Shown here piece by piece: positions 7,782 through 15,876 of a DNA stretch of 34,857 nt; position 1 is the stretch's first letter, and every line of letters begins with the position of its first letter. Position numbers and translations under genes: made by a program. The stretch is from Smithella sp. Its GTDB lineage: Bacteria; Desulfobacterota; Syntrophia; Syntrophales; Smithellaceae. Location: assembly GCA_018056685.1 (NCBI GenBank), contig JAGPFC010000027.1:1-34857 (forward strand), in the 5' to 3' direction. The notes under the pieces are model-generated. The model saw only the letters and a program-made list of their open reading frames with translations, was not told the origin of the DNA and searched no databases.

Positions 7782-8552
7782 ATGGAATATTTTAGGCAGA
7801 AATTTAAACCTCTCGTGAAATCTTCAATAATATTTCTTGATTTTGATGGCGTGATTTTCGACACCGTTGATGAAGCTTATAACATAGCTTTGGGTGCTCT
7901 ATCTCAGGAAAAAGCTGATATAATGAGGACCCCAAAAGGAAAAGAATTATTTTACAAATACCGATACTTGATTACTGATGCAAGGTCGTATCAGCATCTA
8001 ATCTTTTCAATTTGCAAGGTGCTAAATAAGTATGAAGGAGACATTGAATCGTTATTTAAAGAAATGTCCGTGTATAAAACACAAGAATCTTCAGAATTTG
8101 AAGAACGTTTCTATGCCCACAGGGCTTTTTTGCGAAGACATGCAGCAAGAGAATGGCTTTCATGGCATCGTCCTTATCCTTTTCTGCAAATGCTCGTGGA
8201 AGTTTGGGATAGTATTAAAGATAGAATCTTTATTGTTACAACAAAAGACGAGGAAGCTGTTCAAGAACTCATGTCGATGCATGCCAGTGATACCTTGGCT
8301 AATGTCCAGGTTTTAGGTCGAGAATACTATAAACGTGTCGGCAGTAAACGAGCGCTCATAGCTGATCTTATGAGAGATTTAAAAGCAGGAAAAAGTCTTT
8401 TAGTGGATGATTCATTCAAAGTCATAGAAGAGTGTAGAGGTCTTCCAGATTTAACCTGTCTTCAGGCCGCTTGGGGATACTGCCGGCCAGGTGATCCTGT
8501 TGTTGCAGCTGAGGAAGTTATAGATCAAATCATGTCAAAGCATGGAGGTTAA
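7782..8552 (+). CDS. HAD-superfamily hydrolase (phosphatase-like)
   Basis: A 256-residue HAD-fold protein, first gene of the putative keto-sugar cassette. All four HAD motifs are visible: motif I IIFLDFDGVIFDT with two Asp residues, motif II IVTT, motif III lysine in GSKRALIADLM, and motif IV LLVDDS. A helical cap lies between motifs I and II. A likely role is dephosphorylating a phosphorylated sugar intermediate, as KdsC-type HAD enzymes do in Kdo synthesis, but the substrate is unproven. ATG at 7782 is preferred; an in-frame TTG at 7773 would add three residues, and neither has a strong ribosome site. The stop overlaps the start region of the aldolase-like gene, with GGAGG inside the end of this gene. 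Confidence 0.82.
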   Translation: MEYFRQKFKPLVKSSIIFLDFDGVIFDTVDEAYNIALGALSQEKADIMRTPKGKELFYKYRYLITDARSYQHLIFSICKVLNKYEGDIESLFKEMSVYKTQESSEFEERFYAHRAFLRRHAAREWLSWHRPYPFLQMLVEVWDSIKDRIFIVTTKDEEAVQELMSMHASDTLANVQVLGREYYKRVGSKRALIADLMRDLKAGKSLLVDDSFKVIEECRGLPDLTCLQAAWGYCRPGDPVVAAEEVIDQIMSKHGG

Positions 8553-8554
8553 TG

Positions 8555-9322
8555 ATGTTTGGTTTAGAAAAGAAGCTTTTTAACCAAATACTGAAATTAA
8601 GAGATGAGTATGGATTGCAGGGGATTAAGGCAGAATTTGAAGCGGAGGGGTCATCTTATGCAGATCTGGTGAGGTTGCGTCGCCTGACGGATCGAGCTGG
8701 CATAGGATTATTTTTGAAAATTGGCGGGGTAGAAGCGGTTCGGGATCTTAAGGATGCCTTGGAATTGGGTGTTGATGGGCTTATAGCACCTATGGCTGAG
8801 AGTCCTTTTGGGATAGAAAAATTTTATGCAGCTTATCGTAAGATCTTCGGAGATCACCAAGTACATTTATCAGTGAATCTGGAGACACGGACCGCCGCCG
8901 AGAAACCGGATGAATACATGAACTATGCAAAAGGGCGCATTAACAATATTACCGTCGGCAGATCTGATCTTTCAGCCTCTTATTTTGATTCGTCATTAGT
9001 ACCTGATAGTCCCTTTATCCTAGACTTAATTGAAAAACTGGCACAGAAAGCCATTGAACGCGATCTGACAATAACAGTAGGTGGAAAAATCACTGTACGG
9101 AGTCTGGAACTGTTAAGGGAACGACCACATCTTACGTCTATGATCTCACGGTTGGAGACGAGAAAGGTCATCCTGCCTACAGACAGTATGCTTGCCGGCA
9201 AAGAGGCGCTTCAGAGTGCTTTGCGTTTTGAGGAATTATACATTTTATCTAAAAAAGAATTCAGCGATAATGCCATGAAGGCTGAATTATCGCGCCTTAC
9301 AGATTTACAGAGGAGGCAATAA
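8555..9322 (+). CDS. HpcH/HpaI aldolase / citrate-lyase-like TIM-barrel protein
   Basis: A 255-residue TIM-barrel protein of the HpcH/HpaI family, whose known members split or form 2-keto-3-deoxy acids from pyruvate and an aldehyde using a divalent metal. The metal ligands appear kept: Glu in SVNLETRTAAEK and Asp in ITVGRSDLSAS (compare QIETREA and GPADLSA in HpaI). The catalytic His of the family's GEHAPN segment and the pyruvate-binding Arg (VRPSWND) appear replaced, by KAEFEAEG and FLKIGG here, so the reaction may differ. ATG at 8555 fits GGAGG at 8544-8548 with a 6-base gap; ATG at 8552 is the alternative. Context with HAD and two NeuA-like genes suggests keto-sugar synthesis (inference). 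Confidence 0.8.
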   Translation: MFGLEKKLFNQILKLRDEYGLQGIKAEFEAEGSSYADLVRLRRLTDRAGIGLFLKIGGVEAVRDLKDALELGVDGLIAPMAESPFGIEKFYAAYRKIFGDHQVHLSVNLETRTAAEKPDEYMNYAKGRINNITVGRSDLSASYFDSSLVPDSPFILDLIEKLAQKAIERDLTITVGGKITVRSLELLRERPHLTSMISRLETRKVILPTDSMLAGKEALQSALRFEELYILSKKEFSDNAMKAELSRLTDLQRRQ

Positions 9323-9323
9323 A

Positions 9324-9983
9324 ATGAAATCAATAGCGATTATTGTACCAGCCCTGGAGAAAAACGCGTATCACGCGCAAGGTGACATGGCTCCTTTCGG
9401 TGATGTTTCTCTGTTAGAATGGAAACTATCTCAAGTCTGTAACCTGTTGCCGGAGGCGAGAGTCTATGTATCTACTCCATCCGATACCATTGCTAAATGG
9501 TGTCAACAACAAGGGGTTTCAGTTATTCGACGTGACGCCAACCTAACCCTTTCAGAAATGATTACAACCTCGGTGCTGAAAACACAAGAACCTATGATTC
9601 TCTGGACTTATGTTACCTCGCCATTCATAGGGGCTGCTGATTATCGTGTTTGCATAAAAGCCTTTGCCGAACGTAAACCAGAATATGACTCTCTGCTGAC
9701 AACAATATTGCTTAAAGAATATGTTTTATATCAAGGTCATCCAGTCAACTTTCAATTGCATGAGCATTCTTCACGGCGGGAAATTGAGCCAGTAATGATT
9801 ATGACCAATGGCTGCTCAATTATCATGCGTGAATCAGCACTTGATTTATGTAGTACAATCGGGCGCAATCCCATTTTTTTTCCGGTGGATCGACTTACAG
9901 CTATGGAGATCAAGGATATGGATGACTTGGATGTTGCCAATGATCTTTTAGCGCGTTACATTCGCGTGAAGGAGTTGACATGA
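9324..9983 (+). CDS. NeuA-like acylneuraminate cytidylyltransferase family protein (degenerate nucleotide loop)
   Basis: A 219-residue protein of the CMP-sugar synthetase (CTP_transf_3) family. It keeps the central WTYVTSPFIGAAD segment, equivalent to the QPTSPLR region, and the C-terminal EIKDMDDLDVANDLL, equivalent to the IDxxxDxxxAE signature. The N-terminal nucleotide loop, usually ARxGSKGxxxKN, is not recognisable: VPALEKNAYHAQGDMAPFG stands in its place. Translation should be strong, with AGGAGG at 9311-9316 and a 7-base gap. The gene ends in a 4-base ATGA overlap with a second NeuA-like gene that keeps the loop lost here. It may be a partner subunit or may have a different specificity. 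Confidence 0.75.
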   Translation: MKSIAIIVPALEKNAYHAQGDMAPFGDVSLLEWKLSQVCNLLPEARVYVSTPSDTIAKWCQQQGVSVIRRDANLTLSEMITTSVLKTQEPMILWTYVTSPFIGAADYRVCIKAFAERKPEYDSLLTTILLKEYVLYQGHPVNFQLHEHSSRREIEPVMIMTNGCSIIMRESALDLCSTIGRNPIFFPVDRLTAMEIKDMDDLDVANDLLARYIRVKELT

Positions 9984-10723
9984 ATATAGCAGCTTTACTG
10001 ACAGCCAAAGGCTCCAGTACGCTCACTAGTAAGAATCTCATGCGTGTTGGAGACCGGCCATTGGTCTGGTATCCGGCTGCCGCTGCAAGCCGTTCAACTT
10101 TAATCTCTTCATTTTGGACATCGAGTGACAGTCATGAAATCCTTGGTATTGGCAGAGAGCTTGGTTTCGAACCGATTTTACGACCTGCAGAACTTGCGCG
10201 GGCCGAATCACGACATGTAGATGCCATCCTTCATGCTTTGGATTTTATGGCTGAAAAGCAATGTTATCCTGACATCCTCGTAGTTCTTCTTGGAAACAAT
10301 GTAACCACAAAAACGGAGTGGATCGATGAGGGCATTAACATGATTTTGGAAGACAAAACAATTTCCGCCGCTGTGCCTGTAATCAATGACCAAGACCATC
10401 ATCCGTACCGCGCCAAACAGGTCGATAATAAAGGGTTCCTTGAACCTTTTTTTGATTTTACAGGTAAGAATATATCTACTAATCGGCAAGAGTTGGTGCC
10501 CTGCTATTTCCTTTGCCATAATTTTTGGGTTCTTAATATATCACTTTCAGTACGATCAGCGGGTGGACAAAAACCATGGGATTTTATGGGTAATCGTGTA
10601 CGTCCTATTTTTACTGACGGATGCTTTGATGTCCATGACAAAGAAGACATTCCTCGATGTGAACGCTGGCTGGAAGAAAACAGAAATTCTTTGACTTTTG
10701 AAACGGAGTACAAGGTTCGATAA
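9980..10723 (+). CDS. NeuA-like acylneuraminate cytidylyltransferase family protein
   Basis: A 247-residue CMP-sugar synthetase-like protein, expected to activate a keto-sugar acid with CTP. The N-terminus ALLTAKGSSTLTSKNLMRVG corresponds to the ARGGSKGxxxKN nucleotide loop, with Lys and Asn kept. HHPYRAKQVDNKGFLEPFF corresponds to the substrate-binding HPY region. The QPTSPLR segment is changed to LLGNNVTTKTE. The C-terminus FDVHDKEDIPRCERWL matches the acidic signature. It is coupled to the preceding paralog by a 4-base overlap, with AAGGAG at 9969-9974 five bases before the ATG. The transferase gene follows after 4 bases, consistent with a sugar-activation and transfer module. Confidence 0.78.
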   Translation: MNIAALLTAKGSSTLTSKNLMRVGDRPLVWYPAAAASRSTLISSFWTSSDSHEILGIGRELGFEPILRPAELARAESRHVDAILHALDFMAEKQCYPDILVVLLGNNVTTKTEWIDEGINMILEDKTISAAVPVINDQDHHPYRAKQVDNKGFLEPFFDFTGKNISTNRQELVPCYFLCHNFWVLNISLSVRSAGGQKPWDFMGNRVRPIFTDGCFDVHDKEDIPRCERWLEENRNSLTFETEYKVR

Positions 10724-10727
10724 TTTA

Positions 10728-12413
10728 ATGAAAAGAGTTTTATTCGTAGCACCGAATGATGTACCGCGCAATGATTACGGGTTTACTCCAGACCTGTTAA
10801 TCTGGCCGGCACGTGTCGCACCGGATAGTTCACTTTTACCTAAAGCTGGCGAGGTGGTGACCGCCGCATCTCTTCTAGGTGACGAGAAAGAGATCCAGCG
10901 TTGTTCATATCAAATGGCCCATAATCTGTGGCAAAATACTGGTTATTTCAGAAGCGTGTCTTTATTAAAAGTACTTGAGGATGCGCTCGCTATAGTCTGC
11001 CACGAAGCTTATCTTCAGGATATATGTGCCGCATCAATATTAGAAAGAATAAAAGCTGGAGATAGTGTGATTATTCAGGCACCACAACCACTTATGTACA
11101 AGCGGCTTATCCGGCAAGTTGAAAATACGGTCGGACCAATCGATACAATTACATCAACTGCAGGGCGAGATTTTAGAAAATTAATATCCCGCTTTAGGAT
11201 GCTTAAGGGTGAAGCACGACAGGGCTGGCGGTCGATAGCTGGTGCATTACTTGAAAGACTGGATTTGGATAGAAAGTGGCTTCATATTTTAGGTCCCGTT
11301 ACTCTTCCCACACCCCCAGCGTCATTCAAACGGAAACCTGTGCTTGCTTATTCGGCAGCTGCCGTATTTTCATCTACAATGCTTGTCTATAGAGATATGT
11401 TGGGGGAATGGTCACCGGTTGTTAACGGCGCGGCCGCAGCCCGACCTTTCCAGCGACAGGGCGTGCCTTTTCGATACATCTGGGAATATAGAAAGGGTAA
11501 TCCATTTCCTGAAGAGCAAATCCACGAACATATTACAGCGCTTATGGAAGAAGTTGGCGGACAGCCAGCAAAGCAACTCTTGGCGGAAATGGGATGTATA
11601 GATCACTGGAGAAGGTACGCCTTGCCAGAGGTGGCACGTTTGGTTTGCATGTTCGAGCGAATGGTAGACGATTTAGCACCTGAAAAAATTGTTGTAGCCA
11701 ATCAAGGAAGTTCACATGAAGCAGTACTCCTTGAGCTTACACGACAAAGAAACATTCCAAGTCTGATGTTACAGCATGGAGTGTTTGGCAATGACTTTCT
11801 TGATTATCAACCTCTGCGAACAGATGAGCTATGGGTAAGAGGCCAGTTCTGGTATGATATCATGCCAACCGAAACAAAAAAGCATACACGCGTGGTAGGA
11901 AATAAAAAAAATAAACATACAGCGCCCAGACGTCGAGATGCCATTATTTTTTTTTCCGCACCTGTCAACAACTCACCCTTTATGAATATTGACGAACATC
12001 GAGAACTAGTGCAATGCTGCCAAAAGGCTGCCTGTGCCCTCGGTAGACAGTTCGTGGTCAGAGTACATCCACGAGAGAATCCTTCTGTTTACAGCAAATG
12101 GCTGGGTGGTATGAGTTCGCCATATCACAGAGTTGAACAAGGGGGTCCTATAGAAGCTTTACTTGATCAAGCACGTATGGTTATAACATTTTCATCGACT
12201 CTATTCATGGATTGTCTGCACCGTTCTATTCCTCTAATATCTTTTGAGTGGCATCCTTTTCGCTATAAGGATCGGTTTGAAGAACAAAAGATATTTTTAT
12301 TTGCCCGGTCACTTGCTCATCTTGAACAACTGATGGCAATGGTGGACGCCGATCCTGAAGCTTTCGGTTGCCAACTCAGTACGAAGGCTAATTTGTTTGA
12401 CATTCATCACTGA
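10728..12413 (+). CDS. Large GT-B-like transferase (capsule/sialyltransferase or KpsS-like)
   Basis: A 561-residue protein beginning MKRVLFVAPND, a typical GT-B start. An in-frame TTG at 10698 inside the previous gene was rejected as the start. The C-terminal half has the features of capsule-type and CDP-glycerol-type transferases: a strand-turn LMLQHGVFG (about residues 346-354), a RVHPRE loop (about 444) and ITFSSTLFMDCLHRSIPLISFE (two short blocks near 486). No membrane segment is evident. It follows two CMP-sugar synthetase-like genes by 4 bases, so it is the best candidate for transferring the CMP-activated sugar. I do not recognise an exact characterised homolog, and the N-terminal 300 residues are unassigned. 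Confidence 0.65.
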   Translation: MKRVLFVAPNDVPRNDYGFTPDLLIWPARVAPDSSLLPKAGEVVTAASLLGDEKEIQRCSYQMAHNLWQNTGYFRSVSLLKVLEDALAIVCHEAYLQDICAASILERIKAGDSVIIQAPQPLMYKRLIRQVENTVGPIDTITSTAGRDFRKLISRFRMLKGEARQGWRSIAGALLERLDLDRKWLHILGPVTLPTPPASFKRKPVLAYSAAAVFSSTMLVYRDMLGEWSPVVNGAAAARPFQRQGVPFRYIWEYRKGNPFPEEQIHEHITALMEEVGGQPAKQLLAEMGCIDHWRRYALPEVARLVCMFERMVDDLAPEKIVVANQGSSHEAVLLELTRQRNIPSLMLQHGVFGNDFLDYQPLRTDELWVRGQFWYDIMPTETKKHTRVVGNKKNKHTAPRRRDAIIFFSAPVNNSPFMNIDEHRELVQCCQKAACALGRQFVVRVHPRENPSVYSKWLGGMSSPYHRVEQGGPIEALLDQARMVITFSSTLFMDCLHRSIPLISFEWHPFRYKDRFEEQKIFLFARSLAHLEQLMAMVDADPEAFGCQLSTKANLFDIHH

Positions 12414-12456
12414 TGTCATCTCTATTAACATAATTGTATTTTTTATTGTGGCAAGA

Positions 12457-13545
12457 ATGATAAATGTATTATTCAATGTATCAGTCAATGATGATAATTT
12501 TAATGCACAGAGCCTTAATGCAAGGGATATTGCATTGAGATTACATTCTGATCGTTTCACATCGACTTTATTCCTAGGGTGGAACCAAAAACTGGATCCT
12601 CGATTAAAAGAAAAGAAGAACATTAAGATAATGCATATGCCACGACGTGGCGGGTCATTGATGCAACTAAGGGAGATGCTTTTAGGGAATTATGATGCAA
12701 TTGTCTATCCGGCACAGAATCCGCGTGTTGCATCATTATTTTGGAAATTAAAGCCTCTTGCCCGGAAAAGATTAACTGTGGAACCAATTGAAGTATCCTT
12801 TGAACAAGCTCATAAATTGCCGTCGCGTCAAAGTAAGACGCTATTTCAAAGTATACACAAGTCAGATGTTACTATTCCAATTACTGATGCTATTAGAAAT
12901 GATTTTATAAACAATTTAGGCATTTCCGGTCCGACTATTCCCGTGGGCGTCGATACAAGCTTTTTTAAATTTGTTGATCGCCGTGGTCATCAACCACCTT
13001 GCAAAGTTATTTTTGTCGGGACAATACAAGAACGAAAAAGGCCTCATTTAATCCTTGAAATTGCAGCTAACAATCTTGATAAGCAGATAGAGTTCCATCT
13101 TATTGGTGGCCCTAATAGTGACGCAGCAGTAAACTATATGAAGAAATTGATGGCAATGAAAGAACGTCAAAATCTTAAAAATGTCTTTTTTCATGGGCCT
13201 AAGTCCCAGATCGAGATAAGAGATATGATGACGCAGTCAGATATATTTATACTTCCTTCTCGATTTGAAGGACTGCCTAAAGTTACCTTAGAGGCGGCAG
13301 CCACTGGTTTACCTTGCATTGTTTTTGCTGACTACAATACACCATCTGTTATTGATGGAGTTACAGGTTTTGTTGTTTCTACAGAAGAAGAAATGGCAAT
13401 GCGTTTGAAGTTATTGATTAGTAATATTGAGCAACGGTTGACAATGGGTGTAGCAGGTGCCAGACATGTTCAATCTTATGATTGGGTTAATATCGCACAT
13501 CTGTGGGAACAAATGCTTGAAAATGAATTTTTGAAAAAAGCATAA
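12457..13545 (+). CDS. Glycosyltransferase, family 4
   Basis: A 362-residue GT-B glycosyltransferase. I chose ATG at 12457 (MINVLFNVSVNDD); a longer frame open from TTG at 12397 would add a 20-residue hydrophobic stretch that overlaps the previous gene and looks spurious. Motifs are FVGTIQERKRPHLILEI at the donor-domain start and PSRFEGLPKVTLEAAATGLP, in which EGLPKVTLE is the E-x7-E pair. The N-terminal half has YDAIVYPAQNPRVASLFWK and IPITDAIRNDFI. The gap to the next gene is 16 bases. The sugar is not predictable. Confidence 0.85.
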   Translation: MINVLFNVSVNDDNFNAQSLNARDIALRLHSDRFTSTLFLGWNQKLDPRLKEKKNIKIMHMPRRGGSLMQLREMLLGNYDAIVYPAQNPRVASLFWKLKPLARKRLTVEPIEVSFEQAHKLPSRQSKTLFQSIHKSDVTIPITDAIRNDFINNLGISGPTIPVGVDTSFFKFVDRRGHQPPCKVIFVGTIQERKRPHLILEIAANNLDKQIEFHLIGGPNSDAAVNYMKKLMAMKERQNLKNVFFHGPKSQIEIRDMMTQSDIFILPSRFEGLPKVTLEAAATGLPCIVFADYNTPSVIDGVTGFVVSTEEEMAMRLKLLISNIEQRLTMGVAGARHVQSYDWVNIAHLWEQMLENEFLKKA

Positions 13546-13561
13546 TTCGGATACGTCTGAT

Positions 13562-14497
13562 ATGAATAAAGAACTAATCTCCGTTGTGATTGTTAATTAT
13601 AATCGCTGTAATGATCTTCGCAATGCGTTGAAATCAGTTCTGACCCAGAAAGTAAATGACCTTGATGTTATAGTCGTTGATAATGCTTCAACTGATAATT
13701 CGATATTAATGTTAAGAAGTGAATACCCTGAAGTGCGATATAAGAAGCTAAATGAAAATATAGGTATGGATGGATATTCAATTGGTTTTGAAATGGCGAA
13801 AGGGGAGTATATCTTTCAAATGGATAATGATTCGTTGATGCCTGATGAAAACGTACTTTCCGAAGTTGTTCGGCGGTTCAGCGAAGGTCCTTCAGACTTG
13901 GCTGTTGTCGCGACACGTGTGGAAGAATATCGGGAAGGTGATTCCATTGAAAGTCACCGATCAAAAAATCATGATATAGGGCCAATCAATACAGGAGGGT
14001 TTCATAGTGGCGGTGTTGGATTCAAGAGAAATATGCTTGATAAGGCAGGCTACTATAACCGCGACGTGTTCCTTTATGGTTCAGAAGCTTTCTTACAGAT
14101 GAAGATACTGGCTGCCGGATACAAAATTTATTATTATCCTGAAATATTAATGTTGCACAAATCATCCGGTGTGGCCAGATCTGCTTTAAGCACATTTTAC
14201 AAAGTCCGAAATCGTTATTGGTTTATGCGTACATACCTGACCAAGCCCCAGCAAAAGAAGCTTATGCCATCCCTTATTGTCCATGATCTGCTTTATGGCA
14301 TTTATACCTTTTCATTGAAAAGCGTTTTAAAAGGTATCAGGAACGGAATGGGGCCGCTACCACCATCTCTTTCTGATTGTATCTTTTCTAATAACCAGAA
14401 ATTTCAACAAAAGGTGCGGGATTTCATAAGTTATTTTGGTTGGTGTGGGATATTACAGAGATTGGGTCGCTTGAACGGGAAGCTAAATATGCACTAA
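13562..14497 (+). CDS. Glycosyltransferase, family 2 (rhamnosyltransferase-like)
   Basis: A 311-residue GT-A glycosyltransferase. It starts ISVVIVNYNRCNDLRNAL, followed by VIVVDNASTDNSI (nucleotide-binding Asp), LNENIGMDGYSIGFEMAKG and the metal site QMDNDS (about residues 87-92). The downstream GGFHSGGVGFKRNMLDKAG and DVFLYGSEAFLQMKI segments match the acceptor-side region of WbbL-type rhamnosyltransferases and related GT2 enzymes. The C-terminal 90 residues are basic and aromatic, which suggests membrane association. It is part of the packed glycosyltransferase run; the next reliable start lies 26 bases downstream. Confidence 0.87.
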   Translation: MNKELISVVIVNYNRCNDLRNALKSVLTQKVNDLDVIVVDNASTDNSILMLRSEYPEVRYKKLNENIGMDGYSIGFEMAKGEYIFQMDNDSLMPDENVLSEVVRRFSEGPSDLAVVATRVEEYREGDSIESHRSKNHDIGPINTGGFHSGGVGFKRNMLDKAGYYNRDVFLYGSEAFLQMKILAAGYKIYYYPEILMLHKSSGVARSALSTFYKVRNRYWFMRTYLTKPQQKKLMPSLIVHDLLYGIYTFSLKSVLKGIRNGMGPLPPSLSDCIFSNNQKFQQKVRDFISYFGWCGILQRLGRLNGKLNMH

Positions 14498-14523
14498 ACA
14501 ATAATTACATCATTAATATTCTT

Positions 14524-15732
14524 ATGAATATCCTTGTGCTAACACCCGTATATCCGAATATCGGTAATGAAATTGAAGGCCTGTTCAATGAACAGCATGC
14601 TCTTGCTTTGAAGAAGAAAGGGGTGAATCTAACGGTCATTATTTGCAAACCCTGGCTTCCTAAAAGTATTGCGAAGCGGATTCCACGATATAAAGACCTT
14701 GCCTTACTGCAAGAAAAAGAGACACGGCATGGTATTGATGTTTACTCAGCAAGATATATTCATGTGCCACAATATCATTTTCTGACATTGACAATTTATT
14801 CGTGCGCATTTGCGATTCTGCAGATCATCAAGAAGCATTTAAATGATATTTCCTTCGATTTGATTCAAGTTCACAGTACATGGCCTGTTGGAATGGCGGC
14901 AGTGTTGGTCGCAAGACGCCTCAAATGCCCTCTGGTTGTTACAATGCACATTGAAGATGATGCAGAATTGTATACGAGAAAAAACGCACAGATTCATTAT
15001 CAAAGAATGATATCCGAATCTGCTGCTATAATTGCTGTGGGTACACCCCTTGTGTCATTTATCGAAAAATTAAATGGTAATGGAACGCCAAGGAGAATTG
15101 AGCGCATACCAAATGGCGTTGACCATGCAATGATCCAGCAGATGATGAAAATGTTTCATCCGTGCAAAGAATCCGGAAAAATGAAGTTTATCAGCGTATG
15201 CAATCTTTGGCGAATAAAGGGCGTGGACTTGAACTTGCGAGCATTAGCCAGACTGAACGATAGAGGGATTCACGATTGGCATTATACAGTTGTTGGTGAC
15301 GGACCTGAACGGATTAGATTGGAAGAATTGGCAAGAGATCTCGGAATAAAAGACAGGGTCGAATTTACCGGACGTCTTTTAAATAAGGATGCTATTCGTA
15401 AAGTCATGGAAGCCGACGTCTTCACGCTACCGTCACGGAATGAATCATTCGGTGTCGTCTATCTGGAGGCAATGGCCTGTGGCAAGCCTGTTGTTGCATG
15501 TCTTGGAACAGGGTCTGAAGATATTGTCATTAATGGCGAAACGGGCTTGCTTGTGCCACAGGATAATGTTGCAGGGCTTGCTGACGCCTTGATGTATTTT
15601 ACCACTGCGGGTAGTCGAGTTGCCAAGATGGGTGAAGCAGGGCGCAGACGTTCACTGGAATTTACATGGGATGTTACAGCAGATAGGTATCTTTCTATAT
15701 ATAAAAAACTTATCCAACCTATTTTGGAATAA
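14524..15732 (+). CDS. Glycosyltransferase, family 4
   Basis: A 402-residue GT-B glycosyltransferase. ATG at 14524 (MNILVLTPVYPNIGNEIEG) is the natural GT4 start; a GTG at 14440 in the same frame would overlap the preceding gene and add 28 residues without family similarity. Motifs are LIQVHSTWPVGMAAVLVARR, VTMHIEDDAE, FISVCNLWRIKGVDLNLRAL at the donor domain and PSRNESFGVVYLEAMACGKP, with E-x7-E in ESFGVVYLE. The end GETGLLVPQDNVAGLADAL is typical of the family. The product probably extends the lipid-linked oligosaccharide on the cytoplasmic face. Confidence 0.9.
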   Translation: MNILVLTPVYPNIGNEIEGLFNEQHALALKKKGVNLTVIICKPWLPKSIAKRIPRYKDLALLQEKETRHGIDVYSARYIHVPQYHFLTLTIYSCAFAILQIIKKHLNDISFDLIQVHSTWPVGMAAVLVARRLKCPLVVTMHIEDDAELYTRKNAQIHYQRMISESAAIIAVGTPLVSFIEKLNGNGTPRRIERIPNGVDHAMIQQMMKMFHPCKESGKMKFISVCNLWRIKGVDLNLRALARLNDRGIHDWHYTVVGDGPERIRLEELARDLGIKDRVEFTGRLLNKDAIRKVMEADVFTLPSRNESFGVVYLEAMACGKPVVACLGTGSEDIVINGETGLLVPQDNVAGLADALMYFTTAGSRVAKMGEAGRRRSLEFTWDVTADRYLSIYKKLIQPILE

Positions 15733-15744
15733 TACTCTTAAAAA

Positions 15745-15876
15745 ATGATTTATCTGGCAAATAATCCCGCCATCGCCAAACAAATGGGAAGCGAGTCACG
15801 GGCTACCATTGCCCTGCATACACCAAAGAAAGGTGCGGAAATTCTTTATAATGCCTGTGTTCAACTCATTGACTAG
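15745..15876 (+). pseudogene. Possible remnant of a glycosyltransferase C-terminus
   Basis: A 43-codon frame starts at ATG 15745 and reads MIYLANNPAIAKQMGSES, ending at TAG 15874-15876. The start looks like the last helical segment of a GT4 or GT1 enzyme (the pattern of a length of helix, D/NP, then xxMGxxxR), here without the rest of the domain. It overlaps the first 26 bases of the methyltransferase gene in another frame. It may be debris from a lost glycosyltransferase, which would explain the unusual small gap in a tightly packed run. It could also be a chance ORF. Confidence 0.35.

Noticed and set aside
12397..12456. Upstream TTG start giving a hydrophobic N-terminal segment to the GT4 protein
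   Set aside because: The extension overlaps the preceding gene; the ATG at 12457 gives a normal GT4 start.
14440..14523. GTG start adding 28 residues to the GT4 protein
   Set aside because: The extension overlaps the preceding GT2 gene and has no family similarity; ATG 14524 is the usual GT start.
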